A stretch of 64,000 bases of DNA from Kuschelorhynchus macadamiae (Eukaryota > Arthropoda > Insecta > Coleoptera > Curculionidae), in contig JAUTXW010000136.1 in the NCBI GenBank assembly GCA_030620095.1, positions 1,302,001 through 1,366,000 of the forward strand. Direction: 5' to 3'. The notes beneath the pieces are model-generated. The model saw only the letters and a program-made list of their open reading frames with translations, was not told the DNA's origin and made no database searches. Shown here piece after piece: positions 19,509-31,260 of the stretch (position 1 is the first letter of the stretch; every line of letters starts with the position of its first letter). The translations under genes were made by a program, and so were the position numbers.

Positions 19509-22073
19509 CAGGGGCGTGCGGTGAAATTTTAAGAAAAGGAAGCAATTTTAAGAAACTTACCTATTTGTAATGTAATTCGATTCATCGATCATTTTTTTGC
19601 AAATTCGTCAAGACGTCATTACAAAAACGTCGATGCTCCGACATATTTTGGAGAAGTTTATTTTCAATGGACAACTGCGATGTATGCGAAAGTCTCTCCT
19701 GCCCCGTTGAATTTCTCACGAAATTTTTTATACGTTTAAGTGTTGAAAAATTGCGTTCTACTGATGAACTTGTGGCAGGTATTGTCAATACTAATTCACA
19801 CAATTTCGACACTTCGGTGTAGAAGTCTTCAAGCTCCTAGTCTTTTAGAAATTGCATTAGTTCCTTAGCGTTATTTTTTGCGCTAATGTCACCAGTTTCG
19901 TAAATCACTTTTAGTTCAGATCGCAGTAACACTCGTTCGAAGAACTGGTCATAATGAAGAAGAAGAGATTTAAACGCATCTTCCGGAAAAGTTTTTCCTT
20001 TAAATGCATTAAAATTGCAGAGCTTGAGGAATTTAAAATCATTTAAACCGTTAAATCTATAGTTTATTTGTTGCTGAATTTGATCGATGATTTTATAAAA
20101 GAGGCGTCTGTATGATGTTTGAACATCTCCCACCTTGTCTGTTCGAAGACGCTTGGCTTGTGGCTCTACATTTAACGTCATCGTTTTCTCCCAAAATAGG
20201 TCAAAGTCATCTCTTTTTTGGCTTAACATGGACTTAAATTCATCAACTTTTTTTAGGCAAAAAGCAATATCATTTGTTTTAGTTTGTATATTAAAAATAT
20301 TGTCCGAGAATGGAAATATTTCTGAAAATATGTTCAACAAATAATTAAAATTAAAATCTCGTTTCAAACAGTCCAAAAATCCCCTCGAACTATTTATCAT
20401 TATTCTCTATTATATTCTCAAATAGTTCAATCAGTAATTCACGATTTTCAGATAGTGTTAACACAAGTTTTCCATTATAGTTCCACCTAGTAGGAGCTAC
20501 TTTGAGCAATCGTTTGTGGACAATGGAGTCCAAAGCTTGTGTACGTTTTGTTGACTAACACAGCACTTGGGAAAGTTTCTCGAACTTTAGCTTGCAGACC
20601 CTCTTATTGTCCTGCCATCACTGCAGCTCCATCATATCTTTAAGCAACTAATTTTTTCTATCCATTAATTTCTTTAGTAACGTTATAACCTACGGTATAT
20701 AAGACATCTGCTGTACGATTTTCGGACACATTCTTAAAACCTAAAAATCGCTCTTGAATACTTTCGTCTATTTTAACATAGAATATTACTATAGATAATT
20801 GCCTAAAATTAGTGGTATCAGTTGTTTCGTCCAGAACAATAGCAATGAACCGCGCCTAGCCAATCTCCTGCTTAATTCTCTTTAGAATAATGGTTGCAAC
20901 AGGGGAAATTAAATCATTCTGGATTCGATTCGACGTTCCGCGAAAAATGCTAGACTGCTCTAAATGATTTTTTAAGCAATCATCATATTTAGCCATTCAA
21001 CTAAGTAAATCTTGAAAATTTTTTCTATTTGAAGAAACCCTTGTTTCGTCATGACCTCTAAATTCCAATTCGTGCTGTCCGAGAAAACAAACAACATCGA
21101 TAAGTCTTCTTAATATTTGCCTATTTTTATCGACTAGTTCATTGTGTTGGTGGTGACTAATTTCCAACTGTTTATTAAGGGCGTGTTCAATTCTGGTTTT
21201 TGCCGAAGACTTTTTCTTTTATGACTTCCTGTAAATGCGCTTTGGACATAATGTGTCTTTTTACAGCTTTATGGAAATTGTTTAAATCGGAAAAACCAGT
21301 TTTATTCCAGAGACCTTTTTCATTTTCAAAAAGTAAACATGGCTAACAAAATAATTTACGTATATTTTCACACCCTGTTAGCCATTTAAATTGTTCGTAT
21401 TGTTTTTCCGTATAAAAATGTCTAATACAGTTTTTCATTTTTGTGGTTAAATTTTTCTTAGGCGGTTTTGGCCTTTCTTTGGAAATTATTTGAAGCTTAT
21501 CAACGAAGTTTAATGTTGAAAATCCCTTTATTATTAAAACACACACCACACATTCACACACACTTTTCTTACTAAATTCTCCAACATTTTCAACGTTATT
21601 ACCGACAGCCGAAGTTGACGGTATTTGCATATCCACGTCGGTATTATTGTCTTCCATATCGCACCATGCACGACGCGACGTACGTATCACACAACACACG
21701 GATAGCCGTTCAAACAAAGAACCTACTCCAACGATAGCTTCCGCCACCACTTAAAGCACGAGACTGAAATGCAAATATTGCAAACAGCTGGTGGAAAGTT
21801 CAATAACCTCTGGCTCGATTCGCAGGAAATCAAGCATACAGGACATAGCAGAGAAGCTAGCTGCCCGCATAGGCTCTATTCGATATTCTATTGTGGCTGG
21901 GTCGGAGTCAAGGCCGCATTTATTATGGGCTTGATAATTAAGATAATATTTTAGCATTTTTAATATAAACTAAATTAATGGTTTCCTATTTCAAAAACAC
22001 ATTTTAGAAGATGTTTTGTAATTTTTTTTGGGGAAGCACAGCTTCCCTTGCTTCCATGGACTGCACGCCTCTG
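19509..22073 (-). mobile_element. hAT element copy 2, near full length
   Basis: Ends CAGGGGCGTGCGGTG (19509) and GCACGCCTCTG (ends 22073) are imperfect inverted repeats. The 8-bp flanks CTCATTTT (19501-19508) and CTTTTTTT (22074-22081) agree at 6 of 8 positions, compatible with an aged 8-bp hAT target duplication. Length is 2565 bp. It is oriented opposite to copy 1 and lies 5.8 kb from it. It carries one broken transposase. Confidence 0.8.
19582..21657 (-). pseudogene. hAT transposase (ZMYM1-like), copy 2, inactivated
   Basis: Cut-and-paste transposase with the usual hAT order. The start is probably the ATG at 21657 (MEDNNTDVDMQ). Next is a TTF/ZMYM-type zinc-finger segment (FKWLTGCENIRKLFC), broken by a TAG right after the Cys. 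Then come the MSKAHLQEVIKEKVFG block, the catalytic first Asp block near 20835 and the insertion domain. The 187-codon frame 20400-19837 follows (LFWEKTMTLNVEPQAKRLRT, NAFKGKTFPEDAFKSLLL). The C-terminal hAT dimerisation block is LTIPATSSSVERNFSTLKRI. A TAG at about 19838 replaces the AAG seen in copy 1, and a small deletion near 20400 removes residues that copy 1 keeps. Confidence 0.8.
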
Positions 22074-22081
22074 CTTTTTTT

Positions 22082-23060
22082 CTACTTAAAGTGGGTGTGG
22101 TGTCGACAAAGTAGCATAAAAATGTGTGGTGTCCAAAACTACGTGTTGACAATAAAAGCCCGCCTGAATCTGAGCCGAGTTCATTTAATGTTCAGATCTT
22201 GTGGAGTAAAGATGCCTCGTGTAATCGAAGGCGAAACGTCGGATAGTACTTCCAAGTTGACATGGTCTAATCCCAAGAACCATGATTTCTTGATTAAGTA
22301 GCTTTATGGTAAATATTTTATAGATATCTCGAAAACGTTTTTTTAAATATTTATTTGTAGTAAAATTTTGCATTTCTAGGATACTGATAAAATCACAGGA
22401 TTTGATCAACGCCATTATAAAACCACTTTTAAACAATAAGCAATCCTAATTCTAAATAAAATTCATGTTCCGTGGGCGCAACTTCTTACAGTTCGTGCAA
22501 AATTATTTTGTCAGAGAATGTCCCATCTCTAAGTTTAATTCCTCTTTGACGTTACGATAGGTTCATGTTCAATACCAACTTGTCCTTCTACTCCGCTTTT
22601 AACTAGCATTGTAGCGGTGTCGGCTCTGGTTGGTCAGCTGATGTATTCTGTAATTTTTAATTTATACCCGAATAGTTGATATTTGAAAAATCCTCAGCAC
22701 GTTTAAACTTTAAAATTAGGACCATATGTTACAGTTTTTTTTTAGCAATAATAGGTAAAAAATTAAGATAAATATGTTTTAAATAAAACTTTTGTTTTAT
22801 TACGAAAAGTATAATATATGATAATTTATAAAAAAATTTTATTGCCAAATAAATATTTGTGTGTTATCTGTGTTCACTTTATATATATTTTCTACCGTTT
22901 TTGCTACACTTTTATGTTGTTTTTGTTAAGTCAGATGTCACCGTTCTTTTGAATAGTTATTTTGCGGTCAACAAACAAGAATTTATGACAATATATGTTT
23001 GTTATTCATATTTCTAACAATTGATTGAAACATATAATTTTCATCTAAACAACTTTCTTT
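22082..23060. other. no gene seen
   Basis: A stretch near 22200-22290 (GTAATCGAAGGCGAAACGTC) has the look of a TE leader or tail but gives no domain. 22440-22680 is moderately GC-rich without an open frame. 22740-23050 is AT-rich. Confidence 0.4.
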
Positions 23061-23985
23061 TTGTTCATATTATCCCTGTATTACACTTGATTTTTCTGCA
23101 AAATTTCAATTCAATTTGGTAAATAATCTTTATATTTTGATATTTTAATAATGACTGCTACTGTTATCAGATGTCCCTAGATGCCAGAAAACATGTTTTC
23201 TCAATTCCGTCGGTCTGTCTGTCTGTCTGCCTGTCGGTCTGCCTGATCGCGGCATAGCTAAAAAATACTTATCCTGGTAACATTTTGGTACAAATTCAAT
23301 ATAGCGAAACAAAATGTCATAACTGATTGTGGTATAGGGATCAAATAGTAAAACCCTCTCAGGTTTTACACATCTTCACGTTTTAGCGTCCCTAGAGATG
23401 CCAAAAAATATGTTTTATCAATTCCGTCGGACCGTCTGTCGGTCTGTCTGTCTGTTCGTCAATTCCCGGTAAAGCTTAAAAACTACTTACCCGATTGACT
23501 AATTTTAATAAAAAATTAAGTGTCATGTGGGGATGACCTGGTAATATTTTGGTAAAAATCCAAATTGGCGACCTAGTAAAATGTTAAAAAAATTATTATT
23601 ACAAAAAACTACTTATCCTATTCATCTCAAATTGCACAAGCATCAAGTATTATGTTGGAACCAACTGGTAAAATTTTAATATGAATAGCGGAACAAAATG
23701 GCGGTTTAATAAAATGTTTAAAGATTCAGCCTGAAAAACTACTAAATGGATTGATTTCAAATTGTGTGCCATAACTAATTGTGGTATGGGGATTAACTAG
23801 CAAAATTGTGTTACTAATTCAAGATGGTGGAAAAAAATGGCGGCCAAATAAAATGTTTCTAACCGTGAAAAGAAAAGTTTTAGCATCCCTAGATGCCAAA
23901 AAATAGGTTTTATCAATTCCGTTGATCCGTCTGTCTGTCAGTTCGTGGCGTTATTTAAAAAATGCTTACCAGATTGACTTTAAAT
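23060..23985. repeat. dispersed repeat family 'CGCCATTTTGTT', copy 3
   Basis: Orientation is opposite to copy 1. It carries the TCTGTCTGTCTG tracts (23212, 23438, 23930), the AACAAAATGGCGGTTTAATA stretch and the GATGCCAAAAAATATGTTTT stretch, each recurring at intervals. The same units make up the arms of the 38-42 kb palindrome. Confidence 0.7.
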
Positions 23986-24019
23986 TTTAGAATTTAAAAT
24001 ATAAAAGTCTCAGTCAAAA

Positions 24020-24110
24020 TGTATTTATTTTTTATACATTTTTAATTTAGGCTACATGTTTCGCCCAACCGGGCATCATCAAGCCTACAAGTAAGAAATA
24101 CATTCCAATT
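24020..24110. other. TE-like motif around TTTCGCCCAACCGGGCATCA
   Basis: Short stretch with an imperfect palindrome GCCCAACCGGGC within ACATGTTTCGCCC...GGGCATCATCAAGCC. Similar strings occur in repeats of other animals as I recall them, possibly Penelope-like elements, but no polymerase lies nearby, so the assignment is open. Confidence 0.3.
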
Positions 24111-25145
24111 ACACAACAATAAAATAGTAAGATTTTAATCTTATGTGCGGAACTAGACTGGGTCACATTTTACTATTCAAAGGAAGAGGAAAGATTCATA
24201 ACAAGGAAGGTTCCAAGTAAAAAAAATTCGGATTTTTATTTATAAATTAAGTAAAAAGTTTAAACAAGCTTTGTTCTTTTAGTTAATTACTTTTTGTTTG
24301 TATATTGGATGAGTATTCCGCAATCAGACATACTAAGAGGCCGTTGGAAATGGAACAACCCTTTTTGCTACCCAAAAAAATGAAGATCAAATAAAATCTA
24401 GGGGGGATAATTTTTTGGACGATTACGAGAAAAACTAAGGAATAGTTGAGATTAGGGTGAATTTCACCAATATTTATGCTAGGAAACCTATGGAAATATA
24501 TGGTTGTTCAAGTAAGCTTGTAATTAAAATTGTGTCGGGTTGATTTTAGCCCAAAAACTTTCGATAGACAAATTTAGAGTATGTTTATAATTGTATTTAG
24601 TAAAGAATAACAGTATCATCTAAAACAATAGGGAAAGTTGATAATTAAATGTAATAATTGCTAAAAAAAGCGACTTAAAATTATTTGCTTACACTTCAAA
24701 TTAAAAGGAATTTAGGAACTTTAAACAATAAATATCTGTAAATATTTATTTAAGTAATAACAAAAACATACTGTGCTGTAGATTTTTCATCAACATGTTT
24801 GATTTATTTAATTGTTTTTAATGTAGAAGAAAATATATCCGATCTTTCTAAATTAAACTCACTAGGAGATTATTGAACCCCCAAAAAACAGATTATTTGT
24901 TCTTCTTCAAGGTATTTTGTATTAAATCATAAGATTTGTTTTACTGTACAAGAAAAAATTACAACTACATAAAAATGCACATTTGAAAATTTTCTTTTCG
25001 GGGTGTTTAGGAGTTGATGTGATCATGTATTATTCATTTGAATGGTGTGGCTATTAGGAGTTATTTTGTGAGATCGTAAACTTAATTTTATGTTAGTGGC
25101 GTTAAACTAGATAAGATTTTTGGCTCTTCATTCTACGATTTAAAA
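24111..25145. other. no gene seen
   Basis: AT-rich, no frame with recognisable content on either strand. Confidence 0.45.
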
Positions 25146-25149
25146 AACC

Positions 25150-25640
25150 CTTCGGTTAGGGTTAATACTATACGCCTATCATCAATTTCAGTCTTGGAAA
25201 CAGATTTCAGAACGTGTGTGTTGGAGTAGAGTACATTATTGTCAGCATAGCTGTGAATAGGATTGCTTGAATAGGGTAGCACTCTAGCAGAAAAGAAGTC
25301 CAAGTGCTCCTTGAAAGAAGTGTTTGAGGATGATCGATATGTACAACAAATATATTTGTGGAAGGTCTAAAAGCCAGTTTGAGCCCCAAGATATAGGATG
25401 TACTCAATTCAAGATTGAGAAGTCTTGTATAGGATAGATTACTATAAACGTAGACGCAAAATCTACCGTTCAGGCGAAATGATCGAAGAAGTTCAAAGCC
25501 AGAAAAGCAAAAATGATTGGTTACATTTTTATGGCTTATTTTGGTTTCGGTTGAGTTGAGGTTTTTACTCAAGCCACATATATTGGTAAATATAGTACCC
25601 CTAAACCCCAAGATCCGAATCCAGAGGCATTTTGACTGCG
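25150..25640 (-). pseudogene. LINE scrap: endonuclease start fused to RT block C
   Basis: Minus strand. The N-terminal part of an apurinic-type endonuclease is seen in TNICGLSKNLNSTETKI and GRFCVYVYSNLSYTRLLNLE. After a frame change it passes straight to a reverse-transcriptase block C-like stretch (NPIHSYADNNVLYSNTH, with the second Asp of YADD changed to Asn). About 1.5 kb of the parent ORF must be deleted in between. It is from a different LINE family than the one at 26.5-28.3 kb. Confidence 0.65.
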
Positions 25641-26480
25641 GAATATTTTACTTAAGGAACAGCCATCATCAAATTCAAAACTATTTTATTAGTCAGTTAA
25701 ATACAATAAATAACATGTAAATTATAATTTAAACTAAGATTAGTTCTGACGAATAAGGATAACACTGATTATAAAACCGATCCACCGACATAAGGATATA
25801 CGACGGAGTAGCCTTGCCCTAGAAAGATATATTACCTAATTTTAATATTAATAATATAACTTAAATGCGAGCATAAATACATATTTATATATAGTTTAAC
25901 CTTATAATTACCACAAAAGGCGGAGTTCACGAATAGGCAAAGCAGCGATACACAAATACGAGCGGTGCAGAACGGGCGCAAAACAAGGAACAACAAAAAA
26001 TGATTAAAAAATGAGATTTTATTTGAAAAGTCGGCACACCATACAATGATAACATTAAGTCTGTCGCCCCCCATCTAATTTTTTAATCGCTCGGTATATT
26101 GCAAAGAAATTTGGAATGTTGATATATAAGCAAATTCTCCATTTAAAAAAAAATGACAGCTTTAAATGTCAAGAAGACAGCTGGGCACAATCTTAAACCT
26201 TTTTTTTAATTGAAGTCGAATGAAACATGGTTTTAAAGGTCTTTTTATTCTTAATTCAACCCCTTGGTCATGTAGCAAGTCATTTACCCGTATTCACTGA
26301 AGAAGGTTAAATTTAGACCAGGTCTAACTTGACTGTTATAGGTTTAAAATGACATTTTTAATTATTGAATAAATAATTTTTCAAAATGTCACACATACAA
26401 AAATTATTTATATATAGATTTATTTATATATAAAAATTATTTATATATAGATTTATTTAACTGACTGTATGAGTTTTGTT
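25641..26480. other. no gene; short AT-rich direct repeat
   Basis: AAAATTATTTATATATAGATTTATTTA occurs twice back to back (26400-26460; given here only as a landmark of position). The minus-strand frame 25832-26074 is hydrophobic AT-rich noise. Confidence 0.4.
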
Positions 26481-28349
26481 TAAAAGCAGATCGAGATAGA
26501 AAAGAAAAAGAAATAACCAGCTATTGAAAATTTGCTGTTTTGTGGGGTGATATAGTAAAATTATTTACATTTCTAGTAAGATGAGAGTGATTATGTATAT
26601 TAAATAGGGCTCTTAAATATTGGGGCTGACCAGTTTTCAAGACTTTATAAATTAGAGACAGTAAATGACATTTACGTCGGTTTAGCATTGATAAAATTGA
26701 ATTATTGTTAAGATATGGAATAATGTGATTCCATTATTCCATATCTTAACAATAATTCATTCCATTATTATAAATAATATTTAGCCTTTTGGGGTAAATA
26801 CTTTTTAAAATTTGTTATCCTTTTTAAGCGCATATATGCAACGCTAAGTTTATTTTTTACATGCGATTGAAAAGTAAGACTAATTAATATCAAAATTAAC
26901 TCCCAGGTTCTTGGCTTCAGTAACCACTGGTTACGTGTTATTTATTTGTACTTTAAAGTTAGACGTCGCATGTGTTATAATAGACTTATTGCTCCCAAAA
27001 AATAGTATACAGCTGAGAATCATCAGCATATTGTTGCAGTTTAGTATATTCTAATACATTATTCATATCCGCAACATATAGTGAAAAAAGAAGTGGCCCA
27101 AGTATTGAGCCTTGTAGGACCCCTGTTGTCATAGGTATATATGACGATTTAAAGTTGGCAGATTGCCTCTTAACGGATACACAGTGATATCTATTTGAGA
27201 GATATGATCTAAGAAATTTAACAGCATTCTCAGAAAATCCAAAATAATGAAGCTTAGCTAGTAACATTGTGTGATTCAAAGTATCAAATGCTTTACTAAA
27301 ATCGAGTAAACACAAACAAGGAAAAAAGAAGAAATTTGGCTGTAGATATGTTTCTCAATAATTTTTGATATAGCTGACAATATACATATAGGTCTTAAAT
27401 ATTTAGAACTTTTGCGAATAGCAATCTTAGGTAAAGGTTTAATAATACTTTTCTTCCAGATATCTGGAAAAACATTTTCCAATATGCAATGATTAATTAT
27501 ATTTAAAAGAGGTTTCACACAAAAAGGCAAACACAACTTTATATCCTTTAAAGAAATTTCATCTTTACCTACGGCATTACTACTCAACTGATTAATTATT
27601 TTATATACTGATATTTCGTCCATTAATTTAAAATTGAGGTCATGGGTTACGTTTGGATGAATATTTTGTTCATAAAATTTCATTTTATCGTTTGATGTAG
27701 TAGAATTATTGAGTGAGGATTCATCTGCAAGTTCACGGGGCAGTTCATGAGTTTCAGTATGTATTAAATTTAGTTTTTTCACACTTGCCCAAAAATCTTT
27801 ACCTGTTTCATTAGACATCTGCTTAAAATATGCAACTTTCTCTCGTGCTATCGCATGTTTCGTATAGTTCCTAAGTTCTCGATAATATAATAGACTCCCT
27901 TGTGTACTATTTTTTAAGTATTTACGATGAGCTTTGTCTTATTAATAATTTTATATTGTCTGTTATTCACGGGATAAAAGGTCGATCGTGAATTAATTTA
28001 CTCTGCAAGGGAGCATGCTTGTTAATCAAAGATAAAATATTGTTATTAAAAATACCTAATTTTTGGTTAATATCATTAGCTAAATATAATGAATGCCACT
28101 GGAGTAAAAGGGCATCCTGTTCCAAGTCATCATAAATAATACTATTATAATCCCTGTACTCTATGTATTTTTCTTCATAAGGTTTTGTAATTAGTTTGAA
28201 TATAGTATAGATTAAGAAATGGTCTGACCATACTGTTTCGGAAATAGGAATGACGTCACTCTTTTGCATGGCAATATTTTCATTTGATATTATAACATCG
28301 ATAAGACTATTTGTATTTGCAATCATATTTATCCGTGTTGGCTTGGTTA
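26480..28349 (-). pseudogene. LINE polymerase, 3' portion (RT and C-terminal domain), frameshifted
   Basis: Minus-strand non-LTR retrotransposon. Reading downward from 28349: NTNSLIDVIISNENIAMQ (end of the endonuclease domain), a linker, TGKDFWASVKKLNLIH, RT block 2 (KYLRPICILSAISKIIEKH), block A (CLLDFSKAFDTLNHTM), block B (GVLQGSILGPLLFSLYVADM) and block C (QQYADDSQLYT). After 26986 a broken C-terminal domain follows (NLGVNFDIN; HLLSLIYKVLKTGQPQYLRA; FTISPHKTANFQ). Frames change near 27310 and 27820, and a piece before block A is missing. The endonuclease half lies at 37079-37400, on the other side of the 28352-37076 insertion. Confidence 0.85.
26699..26758. repeat. perfect 27-bp hairpin within the LINE C-terminal region
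   Basis: 26699-26725 and 26732-26758 are exact reverse complements (ends GAATTATTGTTAAG / CTTAACAATAATTC) around the 6-nt loop TGATTC. No coding role; it interrupts the LINE reading. Confidence 0.85.
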
Positions 28350-28606
28350 TACAGGGTGTTAAAAAAGTACGCTGCCAAACTTGAAGGGACGATTCCTCGC
28401 ATTATTCTAAGACAAAAAGTTTATATAAACATAGTTCTGAAAACGAATAGTTTTCAAGATACAGGGTGTTAAATTTCTATGAAAAAAAATGTTTTTCTAT
28501 CATAACTTTTATACCACTCTAGATATTTTTATTAAATTTGGTGTACATCTTTTACCTATTAAAGAGCAGTTTTTGATGCAAAAGTATTTTTTAAATTTCT
28601 ACCAGT

Positions 28607-28894
28607 TGTAATATCTTCTTGTTCTGGTTCGAACTACATGCTTAAGAAAATAATCAGCGTGCACTCCTTACTGTGTAACACTTTATTCTGCTCTTTCTCT
28701 AAATCTAATTACAATGGTATAAAACTACTTAGACTAACCTAATTAATAAAATAAATAATAATTTGATGATTCTATAAACTATTACTCCATATTTACAACA
28801 ATCGAAAAGCTGTGTTGGACATTGTTGCAATAAGTTATTGCCTTAATTATAGTTCAATGATATGGCCTACTTTTGCAACTTGGATTCCATCACA
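28607..28894 (-). repeat. 3' LTR of the Gypsy element
   Basis: 288 bp, TG...CA ends in either reading direction, identical as read to 34368-34655. On the minus strand it starts TGTGATGGAATCC and ends GATATTACA. Confidence 0.95.
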
Positions 28895-28904
28895 CCTTCC
28901 CCGA
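28895..28904 (-). other. polypurine tract of the Gypsy element
   Basis: On the minus strand GGGGAAGG lies directly before the 3' LTR. Such a tract primes plus-strand DNA synthesis in LTR retrotransposons. Confidence 0.65.
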
Positions 28905-28949
28905 AAAGCAAAAAAAAAATATAAACATATAGATTTTTTTTTTGTGGAA

Positions 28950-30161
28950 TTAACTAAAATAATGTTTTATTCTATTTTTATGTATTTCTACATTCTTATT
29001 TTTAATTTTTACCACTACATTTGGATCATTATCCTCCAAAACTGGATATGGACCATTAAATAAAGCTTCTAATTTATTATTTCTACCGTTATTTTCTACT
29101 AAAACCATATCTCCTACATTATAAGTTTGACTTTTACAATTGTTTTTGTCATACTCAATTTTGCGTTTATTTTTTGATGTCATTAAATTATTTCTCGCGT
29201 CATTCCACGCTGTTTGCAACCGAAATTTGAGTTCCTTAGGATAATCATAAAAATTATATACTGGATCGACTTGATTAACGATGTTAGATGGAATATTACT
29301 GGATTTTCCAAATACGAGTTCATAAGGTGTGTACTGCGTTGACGTGTGTACACTGTTATTGTATGAAAAACACCAATAAGGAACCCAAGAGCTCCAGTTA
29401 ATAGTTCCTTTCGACAGTTGCATGCGTAGATATGCACCCAAATGCTTATGGGTATTTTCAAGGGCTCCTAAAGTTTGATGGTGAAATGCTGTAGAATTTA
29501 ATTGTTTAATTTTAAGCAGCTTACAAGATTCTTTAAATATATTAGATAAAAATTCGGTTCCCTTGTCTGTTACGCAAGAAACAGGAATACCGTAACGCAA
29601 AATAAAATTTTCTACAAATGACTTTGCAACAGTCAATGCCTCTTTATTGGGAAGCGGATATGCTTCCACGAATTTTGTTAGCTCACATTGAAGTGTGAGT
29701 ATATATTGATTATTTTCAATATCAACTGGTAATGGACCGACTAAGTCTAGGTATACTTTTTGAAATGCTGAAGTAGCCGTTGATGATATTGTCATAGGTT
29801 GTTTATTTGGTTTTGAATGCTTGTACCTTTGACATTCGTCACACCTTTTGACAAAATCCTCAACGTCATTCTTCATGGTTACCCAAAAGTAATATCTTTT
29901 TATATTGTTATACATTCGGTTTATCCCTGAATGTCCTCCCGTTGGTAATGTATGATAGTCATTAAGAATTAACTGACGTAATTCCTTATTTTCTATCCTT
30001 TGTTTATCTTTTATAATACTGAGTTTAAGATTTGTCTTGAAAATTTCGTTTTTACATTTAATCATGCGCATGTCATTTAAAAACTGATTAGACTCATTAT
30101 TTTTTATAATAATTAATTCCGGAATATCGTGTTTTTTACATAATTTCTCCAGATGCCTCAA
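28950..30161 (-). CDS. Gypsy integrase
   Basis: 403-codon open frame covering the integrase part of Pol, which inserts the element's cDNA into host DNA. The zinc-binding HHCC module is H70, H77, C107, C110. The catalytic core has D139 (YLDLVGPLP), D199 (VTDKGTEF) and E235 (GALENTHK), with exactly 35 residues between D199 and E235, the D,D(35)E spacing. A GPY/F-type C-terminal module follows (LFNGPYPVLED). The frame ends at HYFS, 55 bp before the 3' LTR. It should be the C-terminal part of a longer Pol; the upstream frame (30166-31260) is offset by an apparent single-base change near 30190-30205. The integrase itself looks intact. Confidence 0.93.
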   Translation of the reverse strand: MRHLEKLCKKHDIPELIIIKNNESNQFLNDMRMIKCKNEIFKTNLKLSIIKDKQRIENKELRQLILNDYHTLPTGGHSGINRMYNNIKRYYFWVTMKNDVEDFVKRCDECQRYKHSKPNKQPMTISSTATSAFQKVYLDLVGPLPVDIENNQYILTLQCELTKFVEAYPLPNKEALTVAKSFVENFILRYGIPVSCVTDKGTEFLSNIFKESCKLLKIKQLNSTAFHHQTLGALENTHKHLGAYLRMQLSKGTINWSSWVPYWCFSYNNSVHTSTQYTPYELVFGKSSNIPSNIVNQVDPVYNFYDYPKELKFRLQTAWNDARNNLMTSKNKRKIEYDKNNCKSQTYNVGDMVLVENNGRNNKLEALFNGPYPVLEDNDPNVVVKIKNKNVEIHKNRIKHYFS

Positions 30162-30165
30162 CGAC

Positions 30166-31260
30166 TCATAAGTTCGTCGTTGATCGGTATTTCTGGGATA
30201 TGTACACTATCTTAGAATTGACGTCATACATTAAATTTTCATATTCAGTTTTTAATTTATTACTAAGCTTTATTTTCGTAAATTCATTTTCACGTACCGG
30301 CCGTAGTTCTATTATTTGAGTTTTAGGGTATTTTAATATTTCCACTGCAACAGGGTGATCAATCCTGTTTTCCATGGAAGTATTATCACTTGTCATATTG
30401 GGTTTTGTTTTGTTATTTTTTGTCTCCGAACGAGTGATTGCGTTTAAACTGGCACTCACTTTATTATTCATTTCTTTTAATTCGTTCGACTCTATACACA
30501 CACGTGACAAAGCATCCGCTGTAACATTTTCAGCACCTTTCACATAGTGGATTGAAAAATCGTATTCCTCGAGCGTTAGCCTAAATTTTGTGAGCCTACT
30601 AGAAGGATTTGTCATACCAAATAAGTATATTAAGGGACGATGGTCCGATAATATTATAAATTTTTTACCAAATAAATATGGTCTAAAATGTTTACATGAC
30701 CAAACGATTTCTAATAATTCCTTCTCTATTGTACAATAGTTTATTTCTGCTTTATTTAGAGTTCTAGAAGCGAATGCAATAGGCCTGTCATCTGAGTTCG
30801 ACAATACAGACCCCAACGCGTACCCACTTGCATCGGTTCTAAGAATAAATTGATTATCTTTTGAAAAATTTGGATACTGTAACAAGGGCGGACTAATAAG
30901 AGACTGTTTTAAAGTTTCAAATGAGTTTTGACATTCTTCAGACCATTTAAAAACTATTCCTTTCCTAGCTAGTTTATTTAAAGGGTGAGCAATTTCTGCA
31001 AAATTTTTAATAAATTTCCTGTAATAATTTGCAAATGCAACGAAGCGTTTGGCTTCGTCACAATTTTTAGGAACTGGATATTGAGAAATAACCCTTGTTT
31101 TTTCAGGATCAGGTGATATACATTCAGATGAAATTAAATGACCCAAATATAAAATTTCCTTTTTTAAGAACTCACATTTACTAGGATTTAATTTAAGGTT
31201 TACTTGTCTAAGGCGTTGTAGAATTTTAGTTAAATTTTGATTATGAAAAGGAATGTCCAA
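30166..31260 (-). CDS. Gypsy Pol: RT thumb/connection and RNase H
   Basis: 364 codons of Pol between the RT catalytic part and integrase. It contains the RT connection (NPSKCEFLKKEILYLGHLIS; AKRFVAFANYYRKFI) and a complete-looking RNase H: ILRTDASGYALGSVL (first Asp), YCTIEKELLEIVW (Glu), ILSDHRPLIYL (second Asp) and ENVTADALSR (last Asp). RNase H removes RNA from the RNA/DNA hybrid during reverse transcription. It joins the upstream RT frame with a one-base shift in a TTTT run near 31246-31252, where the upstream frame ends GHSFS and this one reads on as FHNQNLTK. Confidence 0.9.
   Translation of the reverse strand: MDIPFHNQNLTKILQRLRQVNLKLNPSKCEFLKKEILYLGHLISSECISPDPEKTRVISQYPVPKNCDEAKRFVAFANYYRKFIKNFAEIAHPLNKLARKGIVFKWSEECQNSFETLKQSLISPPLLQYPNFSKDNQFILRTDASGYALGSVLSNSDDRPIAFASRTLNKAEINYCTIEKELLEIVWSCKHFRPYLFGKKFIILSDHRPLIYLFGMTNPSSRLTKFRLTLEEYDFSIHYVKGAENVTADALSRVCIESNELKEMNNKVSASLNAITRSETKNNKTKPNMTSDNTSMENRIDHPVAVEILKYPKTQIIELRPVRENEFTKIKLSNKLKTEYENLMYDVNSKIVYISQKYRSTTNL

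Noticed and set aside
25832..26074. 80-codon minus-strand hydrophobic frame
   Set aside because: AT-rich, no signal-peptide logic, no splice context and no homology.
28607..28949. Envelope gene of the Gypsy element
   Set aside because: Only 55 bp lie between the integrase stop and the 3' LTR, so there is no room for env.
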